A stretch of 6,854 nucleotides of DNA from an uncultured Dyadobacter sp. (GTDB lineage Bacteria > Bacteroidota > Bacteroidia > Cytophagales > Spirosomataceae): the NCBI GenBank assembly GCA_946481035.1, contig CAMLNK010000217.1, forward strand, positions 1 to 6,854, in the 5' to 3' direction. Positions within the stretch are counted from its first letter, which is position 1. Every line of letters starts with the position of its first letter. The translations under genes and the position numbers were made by a program. Below the pieces are notes generated by a model. That model saw only the letters and a list, made by a program, of their open reading frames with translations, did no database searches and had not been told where the DNA came from. Below, in pieces: positions 1 through 6,478 of the stretch.

Positions 1-983
1 CGACGATGTTCTTCTCGGCTATTACCGCATTCACGTTGCAATCCATCCGGAAATATTGCTGCGCAGAAAGCCAGGCACAAATCGATTCGATTATCGCATT
101 GGTCACCGCCAACTATCCCGATTTTCAGAACAAAGACGGTTTGAAAACCTATAATTTCTGGAAAACCAAACCTTCCCGGCATTTCCCGAACGGTCGCTGG
201 TTCCACCGTTTCGAGCATTTCCGCATTCCCGACGATATTGACGATACAGCATTTGCCTATCTGACGACCAATCCTTCGGAGGAAGAATTGTTTTGGTTAA
301 AAGAAAAACTGACGCTCCATGCCAACGGTACTAAGCTGTGGATCAAGAACACTTATCCCGAATACCAGCAGCTGCGCGCCTATTCTACCTGGTTTGGCAA
401 GAATATGTACGTGGAGTTCGACGTGAGCGTGCTGAGTAATATGTTGTACTGCATTTTGCATTACAAACTGCCCCTGAATGGGCATGACGAAGCCAGTTTC
501 GAATATATCCGTTCGGTCATTGAAACGCGTCGGTATATCAATGCTCCCTTTCGCTGCGCGCACCAATACCCCCGCACGCCGCTGATCATTTACCATGTTT
601 CGAGGCTCATGGCTGCATTCAAGCCGGCCGCATTGTTGCCGGTTTGGGAACAGCTGGCGAACGATACCGAAAACCTTTTGAAAATTACCCGCAACCGCAT
701 GGACAGGGTTTTACTGACCACCTCATTGATGAGGCTCGGTCGCGCTGCGGAGCGGATTCCGGTGGAGGATTTTTCCAAAAATGATTTCAAAGGCTTTTAT
801 TTCTTCATAGCAGGGCTACTGACGGCCTACGAAAATCCGGTGCTTTACAGGTTGTCCGTCAACCCGCTCGTACACATGCATTGGACGTGCGAGGCGCATT
901 GCTGGACGCTCCTGGCGGAATACGAGGCACTTTGGAACCAGCAGCAGCCCAATGGTGCTTTACCATTATCTAATCCCAGTTAG
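1..983 (+). CDS. Unrecognised helical protein with a DIDDTA (class II terpene cyclase-like) motif; 5' end probably outside the window
   Basis: I do not recognise this protein by name. The open frame runs from the window edge to a TAG at 981-983. The first ATG (position 6) has no room for a visible ribosome site and the frame is open upstream, so the true start is probably outside the window. At least 325 residues are present. They are rich in predicted helix and aromatic residues, with no signal peptide or obvious membrane span. Counting from the ATG, residues 74-82 read IPDDIDDTA, which contains the DxDDTA signature of class II terpene/squalene-hopene cyclases. Segments near 138-150 (FDVSVLSNMLYCI) and 190-202 (RTPLIIYHVSRLM) fit the inner-helix pattern of alpha/alpha-toroid folds. 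No QW (QxxxGxW) repeats are seen, and the protein is shorter than a two-domain cyclase. A toroid-type enzyme or a non-catalytic relative is an inference. It ends 3 nt before the reductase gene, so the two are probably co-translated. Confidence 0.75.
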   Translation, partial: TMFFSAITAFTLQSIRKYCCAESQAQIDSIIALVTANYPDFQNKDGLKTYNFWKTKPSRHFPNGRWFHRFEHFRIPDDIDDTAFAYLTTNPSEEELFWLKEKLTLHANGTKLWIKNTYPEYQQLRAYSTWFGKNMYVEFDVSVLSNMLYCILHYKLPLNGHDEASFEYIRSVIETRRYINAPFRCAHQYPRTPLIIYHVSRLMAAFKPAALLPVWEQLANDTENLLKITRNRMDRVLLTTSLMRLGRAAERIPVEDFSKNDFKGFYFFIAGLLTAYENPVLYRLSVNPLVHMHWTCEAHCWTLLAEYEALWNQQQPNGALPLSNPS

Positions 984-986
984 CAA

Positions 987-2039
987 ATGGCAGACCATAC
1001 CATATCATTGAGGCTCCGCGAGATCATCCGAGAAACCGACGACGCCAAAACCTTCGTGTTCGAAACGCCCGGCGGCAGTACGCTCAACTACAAGGCCGGC
1101 CAGTTCCTCACCTTCCTCATCGACATGCACGGCCACGAGGTGCGCCGCTCCTATTCTATGAGTTCGGCGCCGGGCGTGGATGCATTTCCTGCCATAACGG
1201 TCAAAAGAGTGCCTAACGGGGAGATTTCACGGTTCTGGATCGACACTGTGAAAACCGGGGATACTTTCAAAGTACTGGCGCCATCGGGCAGGTTTGTACT
1301 GGAAAAAGAAGATACCGGCGCCCGCGACATTGTGCTGATAGGTGCAGGCAGCGGCATTACACCGCTTTTTTCACTGTTAAAACAAACACTCACCCAGGAA
1401 CCGGAAAGCCAGGTAACACTAATTTACGCGAGCAGGAACGTCCGCAACACGCTTTTCTGGAACCAAATTACCGACTGGCAAGAACGATTTCCCGAAAGGC
1501 TGCGCGTGATTCACATTCACAGCCAGCCTGCCGAGGACTGGGCGGGCATTCAGGGACGCATTAACAACACACGGCTGGAACAGCTCGTTGCTAAATCCAT
1601 CCGATTTAAACGCGAAGACGCCCGCTTCTTCATCTGCGGGCCGTTTGAACTGATGCGTTCTGCCGGCATTACCCTTCATTTCATGGGCTTCCACAGCGAA
1701 CAGATCCGCAAGGAGAATTTCGTGATCCCCTCCCCGCCTCCACCGCCGCCCGTTTCGAATCCGCACCGCATTACGCTTGATTTCCGCGGCTCGAAGTACG
1801 GCCTGCTTGTCCCGGCGCATTCGACGGTGCTGGACGCCGCGCTGGCCGAGGGAGTACAGCTCCCGTACAGCTGCAAAGGCGGGCGCTGCGCCTCCTGCGC
1901 GGCCGTGTGTACGAGCGGGCAGGTGCATATGAGCGTGAACGAGGTCCTCACCGACCGCGACCTCGCCGAAGGCTGGATATTGACCTGCTCTTCCTACGTC
2001 GACAGCGACGACGTTACCATCGAATTCAGGCAGGAATAA
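987..2039 (+). CDS. PaaE-type FAD/NAD(P)H oxidoreductase with C-terminal [2Fe-2S] ferredoxin domain
   Basis: This 350-residue protein has the full architecture of the phenylacetyl-CoA epoxidase reductase (PaaE)/class IB electron-transfer family, which moves electrons from NAD(P)H via FAD to a [2Fe-2S] centre and on to an oxygenase or desaturase. Residues 5-105 form the FAD-binding barrel, with the flavin motif RRSYSMSS at 53-60. Residues 113-245 form the nucleotide-binding domain, with GAGSGITP at 119-126 and CGPF at 217-220. Residues 260-350 form a plant-type ferredoxin with ligands C296, C301, C304 and C334 (CX4CX2CX29C); C308 is an extra cysteine. A linker with six consecutive prolines (250-255) joins the two halves. 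The ATG lies 3 nt after the upstream stop, indicating translational coupling. No other Paa genes are visible, so the name paaE is not justified; a lipid desaturase or hydroxylase partner is equally possible. The soluble cytoplasmic location is inferred from the lack of any signal peptide. Confidence 0.93.
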   Translation: MADHTISLRLREIIRETDDAKTFVFETPGGSTLNYKAGQFLTFLIDMHGHEVRRSYSMSSAPGVDAFPAITVKRVPNGEISRFWIDTVKTGDTFKVLAPSGRFVLEKEDTGARDIVLIGAGSGITPLFSLLKQTLTQEPESQVTLIYASRNVRNTLFWNQITDWQERFPERLRVIHIHSQPAEDWAGIQGRINNTRLEQLVAKSIRFKREDARFFICGPFELMRSAGITLHFMGFHSEQIRKENFVIPSPPPPPPVSNPHRITLDFRGSKYGLLVPAHSTVLDAALAEGVQLPYSCKGGRCASCAAVCTSGQVHMSVNEVLTDRDLAEGWILTCSSYVDSDDVTIEFRQE

Positions 2040-2045
2040 AACAAA

Positions 2046-2073
2046 GAAGCGTACAGACGATGCCGTACGCTTC
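2046..2073 (+). terminator. Hairpin after the reductase gene, probable terminator
   Basis: GAAGCGTAC (2046-2054) pairs perfectly with GTACGCTTC (2065-2073) around a 10-nt loop, starting 7 nt after the reductase stop codon. The position and the perfect 9-bp stem suit a transcription terminator for the two-gene unit. There is no clean T run directly after the stem (AATTAGGTTTAGG follows), so it may instead be an RNA 3'-end stabiliser. Confidence 0.55.
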
Positions 2074-2149
2074 AATTAGGTTTAGGATTAGAGGAAATTC
2101 AATGAATGAATTCCTGAAAAGGTTAAGTGTTAGGAATATTAAAGAATAA
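2060..2149 (+). CDS. Doubtful 29-residue basic short ORF
   Basis: An ATG at 2060 opens a 29-codon frame ending in TAA at 2147-2149, with a second in-frame ATG at 2102 that would give 15 residues (MNEFLKRLSVRNIKE). The second ATG is preceded by GAGGAAATTCA, a purine-rich stretch that could act as a ribosome site. The peptide is basic (seven Arg/Lys against two Glu). Its 5' part overlaps the first hairpin, and the second ATG sits in the loop of the second hairpin. Nothing else supports translation, so it is listed only so that it is not lost. Confidence 0.12.
   Translation: MPYASIRFRIRGNSMNEFLKRLSVRNIKE
2092..2115. other. Second, imperfect hairpin (bulged 8-bp stem)
   Basis: AGGAAATTC (2092-2100) and GAATTCCT (2108-2115) are complementary apart from one bulged A, with a 7-nt loop (AATGAAT). 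It lies 18 nt after the first hairpin. It could be a backup termination or processing site, or chance structure in AT-rich DNA; the stem is weak. Confidence 0.25.
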
Positions 2150-2217
2150 AATTTTCTTTCTTATCTTATTTACAAAATTACTTGCCAAATTGGTTTTTCC
2201 TAACAAAATTTAAAAAA

Positions 2218-2260
2218 GTGTTCGAGCACGCATTTAAAAAGACTCACTGTGCTCGTGCAC
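2218..2260. promoter_or_regulatory. Pair of CG-centred palindromes, candidate LacI-family operators
   Basis: GTGTTCGAGCAC (2218-2229) and GTGCTCGTGCAC (2249-2260) are two 12-bp near-palindromes, each with five of six pairs matching and each centred on CG. They lie exactly 31 bp apart, about three helical turns, so they face the same side of the DNA. Each is preceded by an ATTTAAAAA-type A tract (2208-2217 and 2232-2240). LacI-family operators are typically palindromes with a central CG, where the hinge-helix leucine inserts; the repressor gene starts 200 bp downstream. Auto-regulation is an inference. The same bases also form a 7-bp inverted repeat (CGAGCAC/GTGCTCG), so an RNA hairpin is an alternative reading. 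Confidence 0.45.
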
Positions 2261-2414
2261 AATAGTTACTACGAATAGTAATTTTTAGTCAGGTAAAGCT
2301 AATGGCAGCACTTGAAATCTCAAATTTATTATAGAAAAAATTTGAAAAATTTTGTTCGACATAGTTGCCTTTCACTAGAAACACACTATTTCGCCCATCT
2401 TCATAATTACTTGT

Positions 2415-2422
2415 TAGATTTG
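2415..2422 (+). promoter_or_regulatory. Candidate Bacteroidota -7 box (TAGATTTG) for the repressor gene
   Basis: TAGATTTG matches the Bacteroidota primary-sigma -7 consensus TAnnTTTG and would place the transcription start near 2429, about 30 nt before the GTG start codon. The upstream element is poor: TTTC at 2389-2392 stands roughly where TTTG is expected. It is the only TAnnTTTG match I found on the plus strand of the 2150-2460 gap. Confidence 0.35.
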
Positions 2423-2460
2423 CCGAACGGAACTGAAAAATCGCTGAATAATAGTCGAGT

Positions 2461-3525
2461 GTGAAAAAGAAAATTGTCAGAATCAAAGATATAGCGGAAA
2501 AGGCGCAAACCTCCAAAGGCACAGTGGACCGCGTTTTGCATAACCGCGGCAGAGTGGCCGACGATGTACGCGAGCGAATCCTGGCCATCATTAAAGAGTT
2601 GAATTACGAGCCGAACCTGATTGCCCAATCCCTGAAATCGCAGCGGGCTTTCAATCTCGCAGCCCTTATCCCCGACCCCAGCCTCGACTCCTATTGGGAA
2701 GCACCGCATAATGGCCTTGAAAAGGCCGAGAAAGAGCTCCGGCAGTACGGGGTACACATTACCAAGTTGATATTCAATTCGCATTCCGACACTTCTTTTA
2801 TCGCCAAAGCAAAGGAAGTAGCCCGCGAACATCCCGACGGCCTGCTGATAGCTCCGATATTTTACAAAGAGGCATTGCCGTTTTTCAAGGAATGGGCCGA
2901 TTTGGGCATTCCGTATGTACTTTTCAACACGCAGATCGAGCATGTAAAGCCATTGTGCTACATCGGGCAGGACTCGTACCGAAGCGGGTCATTGGCGGCC
3001 AAAATCCTCCGTTTCGGGTTGCATTCGCCGGCCACCGTACTTGTGGCGCACGTGAATGAGGATATTTCAAACTCAGCGCATTTGATCACCAAGGAAGAAG
3101 GTTTCCGCGACTATTTCAAAGGAGAACAGCTTGATGATACATTCAAGGTCATCAGTAAGGAAATCAACTTTCCGGATGAGGAAGGCCCCGATAAGCAGCT
3201 CGACGAGCTCCGCAAGCAATATCCCGACCTCGGCGCGATATACGTCACCAATTCAAAAGCATTTGAAGTAGCCGCTTATCTCGAAAAGAATGCATTAAAG
3301 GATATCAAACTGATCGGGTATGACCTTATCGGCCGCAACCAGCAATACCTCAATAAAGGCATTATCGACTTTCTGATCAATCAGAACCCGCTCGGACAAG
3401 GTTACTGGGGCATTCACCAGTTAGCAAACCATTTGATTTTCAAAAAGGAGATCCCGGCGATCAAATTCCTGCCGCTCGATATTATTACGAAAGAAAACCT
3501 GGATTACTATCTCGATCCGCAGTGA
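2461..3525 (+). CDS. LacI-family transcriptional regulator with periplasmic-binding-protein-like effector domain
   Basis: This is a 354-residue DNA-binding repressor of the LacI/GalR family. Residues 7-29 form the helix-turn-helix (RIKDIAEKA...GTVDRVLHNR), and residues 49-60 (YEPNLIAQSLKS) form the hinge helix, in which L58 aligns with the LacI leucine that inserts into the operator centre. From about residue 66 to the end is a two-lobed sugar-binding-type domain, including GIPYVLFNTQ at 149-158 and IGYDLIG at 285-291. The length is normal for the family. The start is GTG at 2461: an in-frame TAG at 2452-2454 blocks extension, and MKKKIVRIKDIA is a typical N-terminus. No clear Shine-Dalgarno is seen, which is normal in Bacteroidota. 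The gene ends in tandem stops (TGA TAA). The effector is unknown; no sugar-uptake or hydrolase genes lie in the window to suggest it. It probably binds the palindrome pair upstream. Confidence 0.93.
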   Translation: MKKKIVRIKDIAEKAQTSKGTVDRVLHNRGRVADDVRERILAIIKELNYEPNLIAQSLKSQRAFNLAALIPDPSLDSYWEAPHNGLEKAEKELRQYGVHITKLIFNSHSDTSFIAKAKEVAREHPDGLLIAPIFYKEALPFFKEWADLGIPYVLFNTQIEHVKPLCYIGQDSYRSGSLAAKILRFGLHSPATVLVAHVNEDISNSAHLITKEEGFRDYFKGEQLDDTFKVISKEINFPDEEGPDKQLDELRKQYPDLGAIYVTNSKAFEVAAYLEKNALKDIKLIGYDLIGRNQQYLNKGIIDFLINQNPLGQGYWGIHQLANHLIFKKEIPAIKFLPLDIITKENLDYYLDPQ

Positions 3526-3539
3526 TAAGGTACTGAAAT

Positions 3540-3683
3540 GTCAGGAGTTGTCAGGTGTGGTCATTTGTAGTCAGGTATTGTCAGGTGTGGTCAGGTGTAG
3601 TCAGGTGTGGTCAGGCGTGGTCAGGCGTGGTCAAGGGTAGTCAGGAGAAAAAAGTCAGGAGTTGTCAGGTGTAGTCATTGACC
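3540..3683 (+). repeat. Decamer array, left arm: 14 units of GTCAGGNGTN type
   Basis: Eleven head-to-tail decamers start at 3540 and recur every 10 bp to 3640 with no slippage. A 4-nt phase break follows (A run at 3648-3653), then three more units start at 3654, 3664 and 3674. Every unit begins with GTCA; most read GTCAGGTGTG, GTCAGGTGTA, GTCAGGCGTG or GTCAGGAGTT. The arm is G/T-rich on the plus strand. It begins 12 nt after the second stop codon of the repressor gene. It is not coding: TAG and other stops recur, and the period is not a multiple of three. Confidence 0.95.
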
Positions 3684-3701
3684 CTTCAATAACTTACCTA
3701 C

Positions 3702-3861
3702 TGACAATTCCTGACTATCAATGACAACTCCTGACTATCAATGACAATTCCTGACTACCAATGACAATTCCTGACCCTCATTGACAATTCCTGACCCTCA
3801 CTGACAATTCCTGACCCTCAATGACAATTCCTAACTACACCTGACAACGTCTGACTTCTCC
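3702..3861 (-). repeat. Decamer array, right arm: 16 inverted units, in 20-bp pairs
   Basis: On the plus strand TGAC recurs every 10 bp from 3702 to 3852, with one variant, TAAC at 3832. Read on the minus strand these are the same GTCA-headed decamers as the left arm. Most of the arm shows a 20-bp higher-order repeat: TGACAATTCC alternates with TGACTATCAA, TGACTACCAA or TGACCCTCAN. Long exact words are shared with the left arm in inverted orientation: 3722-3735 is the complement of 3654-3667 (14 bp), and 3834-3848 is the complement of 3661-3675 (15 bp). The arm ends 25 nt from the aminopeptidase stop codon. The 18-nt spacer at 3684-3701 lacks the repeat. Confidence 0.95.
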
Positions 3862-3886
3862 TCCAAGCTACCCATACATCCCAACG

Positions 3887-6478
3887 TTATAAGTCGCCAA
3901 ACTGACTATACATTTCTTTGAGCTTCGGCTCGGTTTCTTTGGCTCGGATGTCTTTGCGGAGCGCGGTCACGCCCTGAATGTCGGTGAGCAGCCCCAGCGC
4001 CTGGAATGCCCCGAAACGTACGAAATACGAAGAATTGTCGCGCGCGAGGCCTTCGAGGATCGGAATGCTTTTACGCTGGATGTCTTGTTTGGATTTAATG
4101 AGGTATTTGCCAAAAACTTGCAGGAAGTTATATTTCTCCGTAGGCTTCATGGCCTTCATTTTGGTAAGGAACCAGTCGAAGCGCTCCGGTTGGGCAAGGC
4201 CCGCATAATAGTTACCTACCGAGGTAATAATGGCGTCGTTGGGCGAATTTTCGAACTGCGCCGCTACTTCCGCCGCGTCGTTGGGCTGACTCATAAGGTA
4301 CTTCTCAATGGCTACCGAGGCCACCAGATACGAGCTATCCGTCAACGCCGCTTTGAAAATCGGGTCACTGTTATTATCCCCGAAAGAAGCCAGGGTAATG
4401 ATCGCTTCCGAGCGTACTTGCGGATGCGGGTCTTTTTGTGCGCGGTTTTGGATTACTTTTTCAATATCCGCAAAGCCTTCCCCGGCATATTCAGCAAAGT
4501 TACTGATCGCCATCTGACGTAGTTTCCAGAAAGGATCGTCCATGGCCTTTACCAGGATTTTGCGTGCGGTCGTATCGGTCAAAGCACCTTCCAGCGAGGA
4601 CAGCGCCTCGTATTTATGCAGGAAACGGTCGGAATTCACATATTGAAACTCCATTTCCGGCCTGTTCTTCTCATGCTCCACCACGGCCAGCAAGTTCGCA
4701 TCAGCATCGAATATCACCAGGTCGGGCTTTTTCGCAGCGGGGAATTCGAGCGTCTGGTTCACTTTATCCACCACTACATCGTAACGGCTCTTTTTGCCTG
4801 AAACCCACACATCCACCTTCACCGGTAACCGGTAAACCGTTGTAGCCGTGGTATCCTGCGTTTGTTTTACTTTCAAAACCACCTTCGACTGTGCCGGCAC
4901 AAATTGCTGATCGATCTTCAACTGCGGATGTCCCGGTCTGTGGAACCACTGATCGAAAAACCAGTTCAGGTCCTGGCCTGTGACTTTCTCGAAGGAAATG
5001 CGCAGCTCGTCTATCTCGGCTGTCCCGAATGCATGGGATTTGAGATACTGCTGCAAGGCCGCAAAGAATGCATCGTCCCCCACCAGCGAACGCAGCATAT
5101 GCAAAATGCGGCCTCCTTTGGCATAGGAATGCGCATCGAACATATTTTCGCGGTCCTTATAGAAATAGCGGATCATCGGCACCTGCTTTGTTTCCGATTC
5201 GGCCAGGTATTCTTTCGTTTCCTGCAAATTACCCCAGTCAGCTTCGAAGCGGCCGTCGTTGTATTCGCTCCAAAGGTATTCGGCATAATTGGCAAACGAC
5301 TCATTCAAAGGCAATTGCCCCCATTCTTCGGCCGTCACATAGTCGCCGAACCAGTGATGTGCCAGCTCGTGGGCGATCACTGCGTCGGAATTGCCGTCTA
5401 CCAGCGAACGAGCGTCGTTCTGCACGCCTTCCTCGTGAACTGTCGCGGTCGTATTTTCCATGGCACCGGCCACAAAATCCCGCACGGCAATCTGCGCATA
5501 TTTCTCCCATGGATATTCAACCCCAAAAATATTGGTGAAGAAACCCATCATTTCCGGTGTCCGCCCGAAGATGGCGTGTGCATCGGCTCCATATTTCGGT
5601 TCTACGTAATAACTTAATTCCAGGCCATTCGGCATCATATCCTTTGCCACAGCGAAATCCCCCACGGCTATCATGGCCAGGTAGGGCGCGTGCGGCTTCG
5701 TCTGCTTCCAATGATCGGTACGCTGGCCTTTTTTTCCTTCCAGCTGCTCCACCAGCAAGCCATTTGAAAGAGTTTTATAAGTACTGTCAACGGTAATGTA
5801 AATGTCCTGGGTAAATTTCTGGTTCGGCGCGTCGATCGTCGGGAACCAGCAGGAACTGCCCTCGGTTTCGCCCTGCGTCCATACCTGCCGTGGTTTGCCT
5901 TCGTCGAGGCCGTCGGCGTTGATAAAATACAGTCCTTTATCGGAAGCGCTGTCGTCCTCCCTGCCTCTCGGAACGTCGTTCGGTTTGGCTGTGTAATCGA
6001 TTTTTACAAGAAGGGTGTCTTTTCTGGTGTATTCCTGCCCGAGTTTGATAGTGAGCTTCCGCTTGTCGTAGGTAAATTCCAGCTTCTTTTTGACTTTCCC
6101 GGTAATTTCCTCGGTAGCCAGATCGCCATACTCGGCATTCGGGTCGAGTAGCGAAACACCTTTTACGTCAAATCCTTTGGCATCCAGTTCGAGTGTATTC
6201 TGGGGATAAAAGTGGGGCTTGAACTTCAAGATCGCGGACGCGGGCACCTGCTGTTTTACCCAATCCAGTTGTACATCCAGCCTGGTATATAAAATGTCGC
6301 TCTTGCGGGCTCTTTCGGGCCGGTAAGGTCCCTGCTTGGTTACCATACCGGGATTTCTTCTGTAAAGTGTGTCAGCCTCCGCACCAGCCATTGCCGGAGC
6401 GCTGAATGAAAGAGAAAGTATGCCAAAAAAAGTAAAGATCAATCGGTTCAAAGAAGGCCTTTTAATATTACCGGTCAT
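3887..6478 (-). CDS. Secreted M1-family zinc aminopeptidase with C-terminal HEAT-like repeats
   Basis: This is an 863-residue exported metallopeptidase that removes N-terminal amino acids from peptides. Residues 1-31 form a signal peptide (basic start, hydrophobic core LIFTFFGILSLSF, AMA at 29-31 before the cleavage site). An M1 N-terminal beta domain follows. The catalytic domain has the substrate-anchoring GAMEN motif at 338-342 and the zinc site HELAH at 370-374, with the third ligand E393 exactly 18 residues later (HExxH-x18-E). E371 is the general base, and Y452 in SYAKGG fits the transition-state tyrosine. Residues of about 628-858 form HEAT-like helical repeats. All key residues are present. 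I chose ATG at 6476-6478, preceded by AGAAAGCGG, because it puts a normal signal peptide at the N-terminus; a TTG at 6512-6514 would add 12 residues. Periplasmic or outer-surface location is inferred. Substrate specificity cannot be read from the sequence. Confidence 0.96.
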   Translation of the reverse strand: MTGNIKRPSLNRLIFTFFGILSLSFSAPAMAGAEADTLYRRNPGMVTKQGPYRPERARKSDILYTRLDVQLDWVKQQVPASAILKFKPHFYPQNTLELDAKGFDVKGVSLLDPNAEYGDLATEEITGKVKKKLEFTYDKRKLTIKLGQEYTRKDTLLVKIDYTAKPNDVPRGREDDSASDKGLYFINADGLDEGKPRQVWTQGETEGSSCWFPTIDAPNQKFTQDIYITVDSTYKTLSNGLLVEQLEGKKGQRTDHWKQTKPHAPYLAMIAVGDFAVAKDMMPNGLELSYYVEPKYGADAHAIFGRTPEMMGFFTNIFGVEYPWEKYAQIAVRDFVAGAMENTTATVHEEGVQNDARSLVDGNSDAVIAHELAHHWFGDYVTAEEWGQLPLNESFANYAEYLWSEYNDGRFEADWGNLQETKEYLAESETKQVPMIRYFYKDRENMFDAHSYAKGGRILHMLRSLVGDDAFFAALQQYLKSHAFGTAEIDELRISFEKVTGQDLNWFFDQWFHRPGHPQLKIDQQFVPAQSKVVLKVKQTQDTTATTVYRLPVKVDVWVSGKKSRYDVVVDKVNQTLEFPAAKKPDLVIFDADANLLAVVEHEKNRPEMEFQYVNSDRFLHKYEALSSLEGALTDTTARKILVKAMDDPFWKLRQMAISNFAEYAGEGFADIEKVIQNRAQKDPHPQVRSEAIITLASFGDNNSDPIFKAALTDSSYLVASVAIEKYLMSQPNDAAEVAAQFENSPNDAIITSVGNYYAGLAQPERFDWFLTKMKAMKPTEKYNFLQVFGKYLIKSKQDIQRKSIPILEGLARDNSSYFVRFGAFQALGLLTDIQGVTALRKDIRAKETEPKLKEMYSQFGDL

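Noticed and set aside
1419..2075. Long minus-strand open frame (218 codons) opposite the reductase
   Set aside because: It lies opposite a complete conserved protein with all cofactor motifs. Its own product has no recognisable domain and atypical composition, so it is a shadow of the GC-rich plus-strand codons.
2185..2193. CCAAATTGG palindrome as an operator
   Set aside because: It is short, AT-rich and occurs once. The CG-centred pair at 2218-2260 is a much better regulatory candidate.
2407..2943. Minus-strand open frame opposite the start of the repressor
   Set aside because: It overlaps the helix-turn-helix coding region antisense, has no recognisable domain, and would run back over the repressor's own promoter.
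3540..3861. CRISPR array
   Set aside because: The repeats are 10 bp with no unique spacers between them, and they invert halfway. CRISPR repeats are longer, keep one orientation and alternate with unique spacers.
3540..3861. Insertion sequence or MITE
   Set aside because: The arms are inverted, but no transposase gene, defined terminal repeats or flanking target duplication is visible. The tandem decamer structure does not fit a MITE.
4862..5617. Long plus-strand open frame (251 codons) opposite the aminopeptidase
   Set aside because: It is antisense to the zinc-site and GAMEN region of a confident M1 peptidase, and its translation resembles no domain I know.
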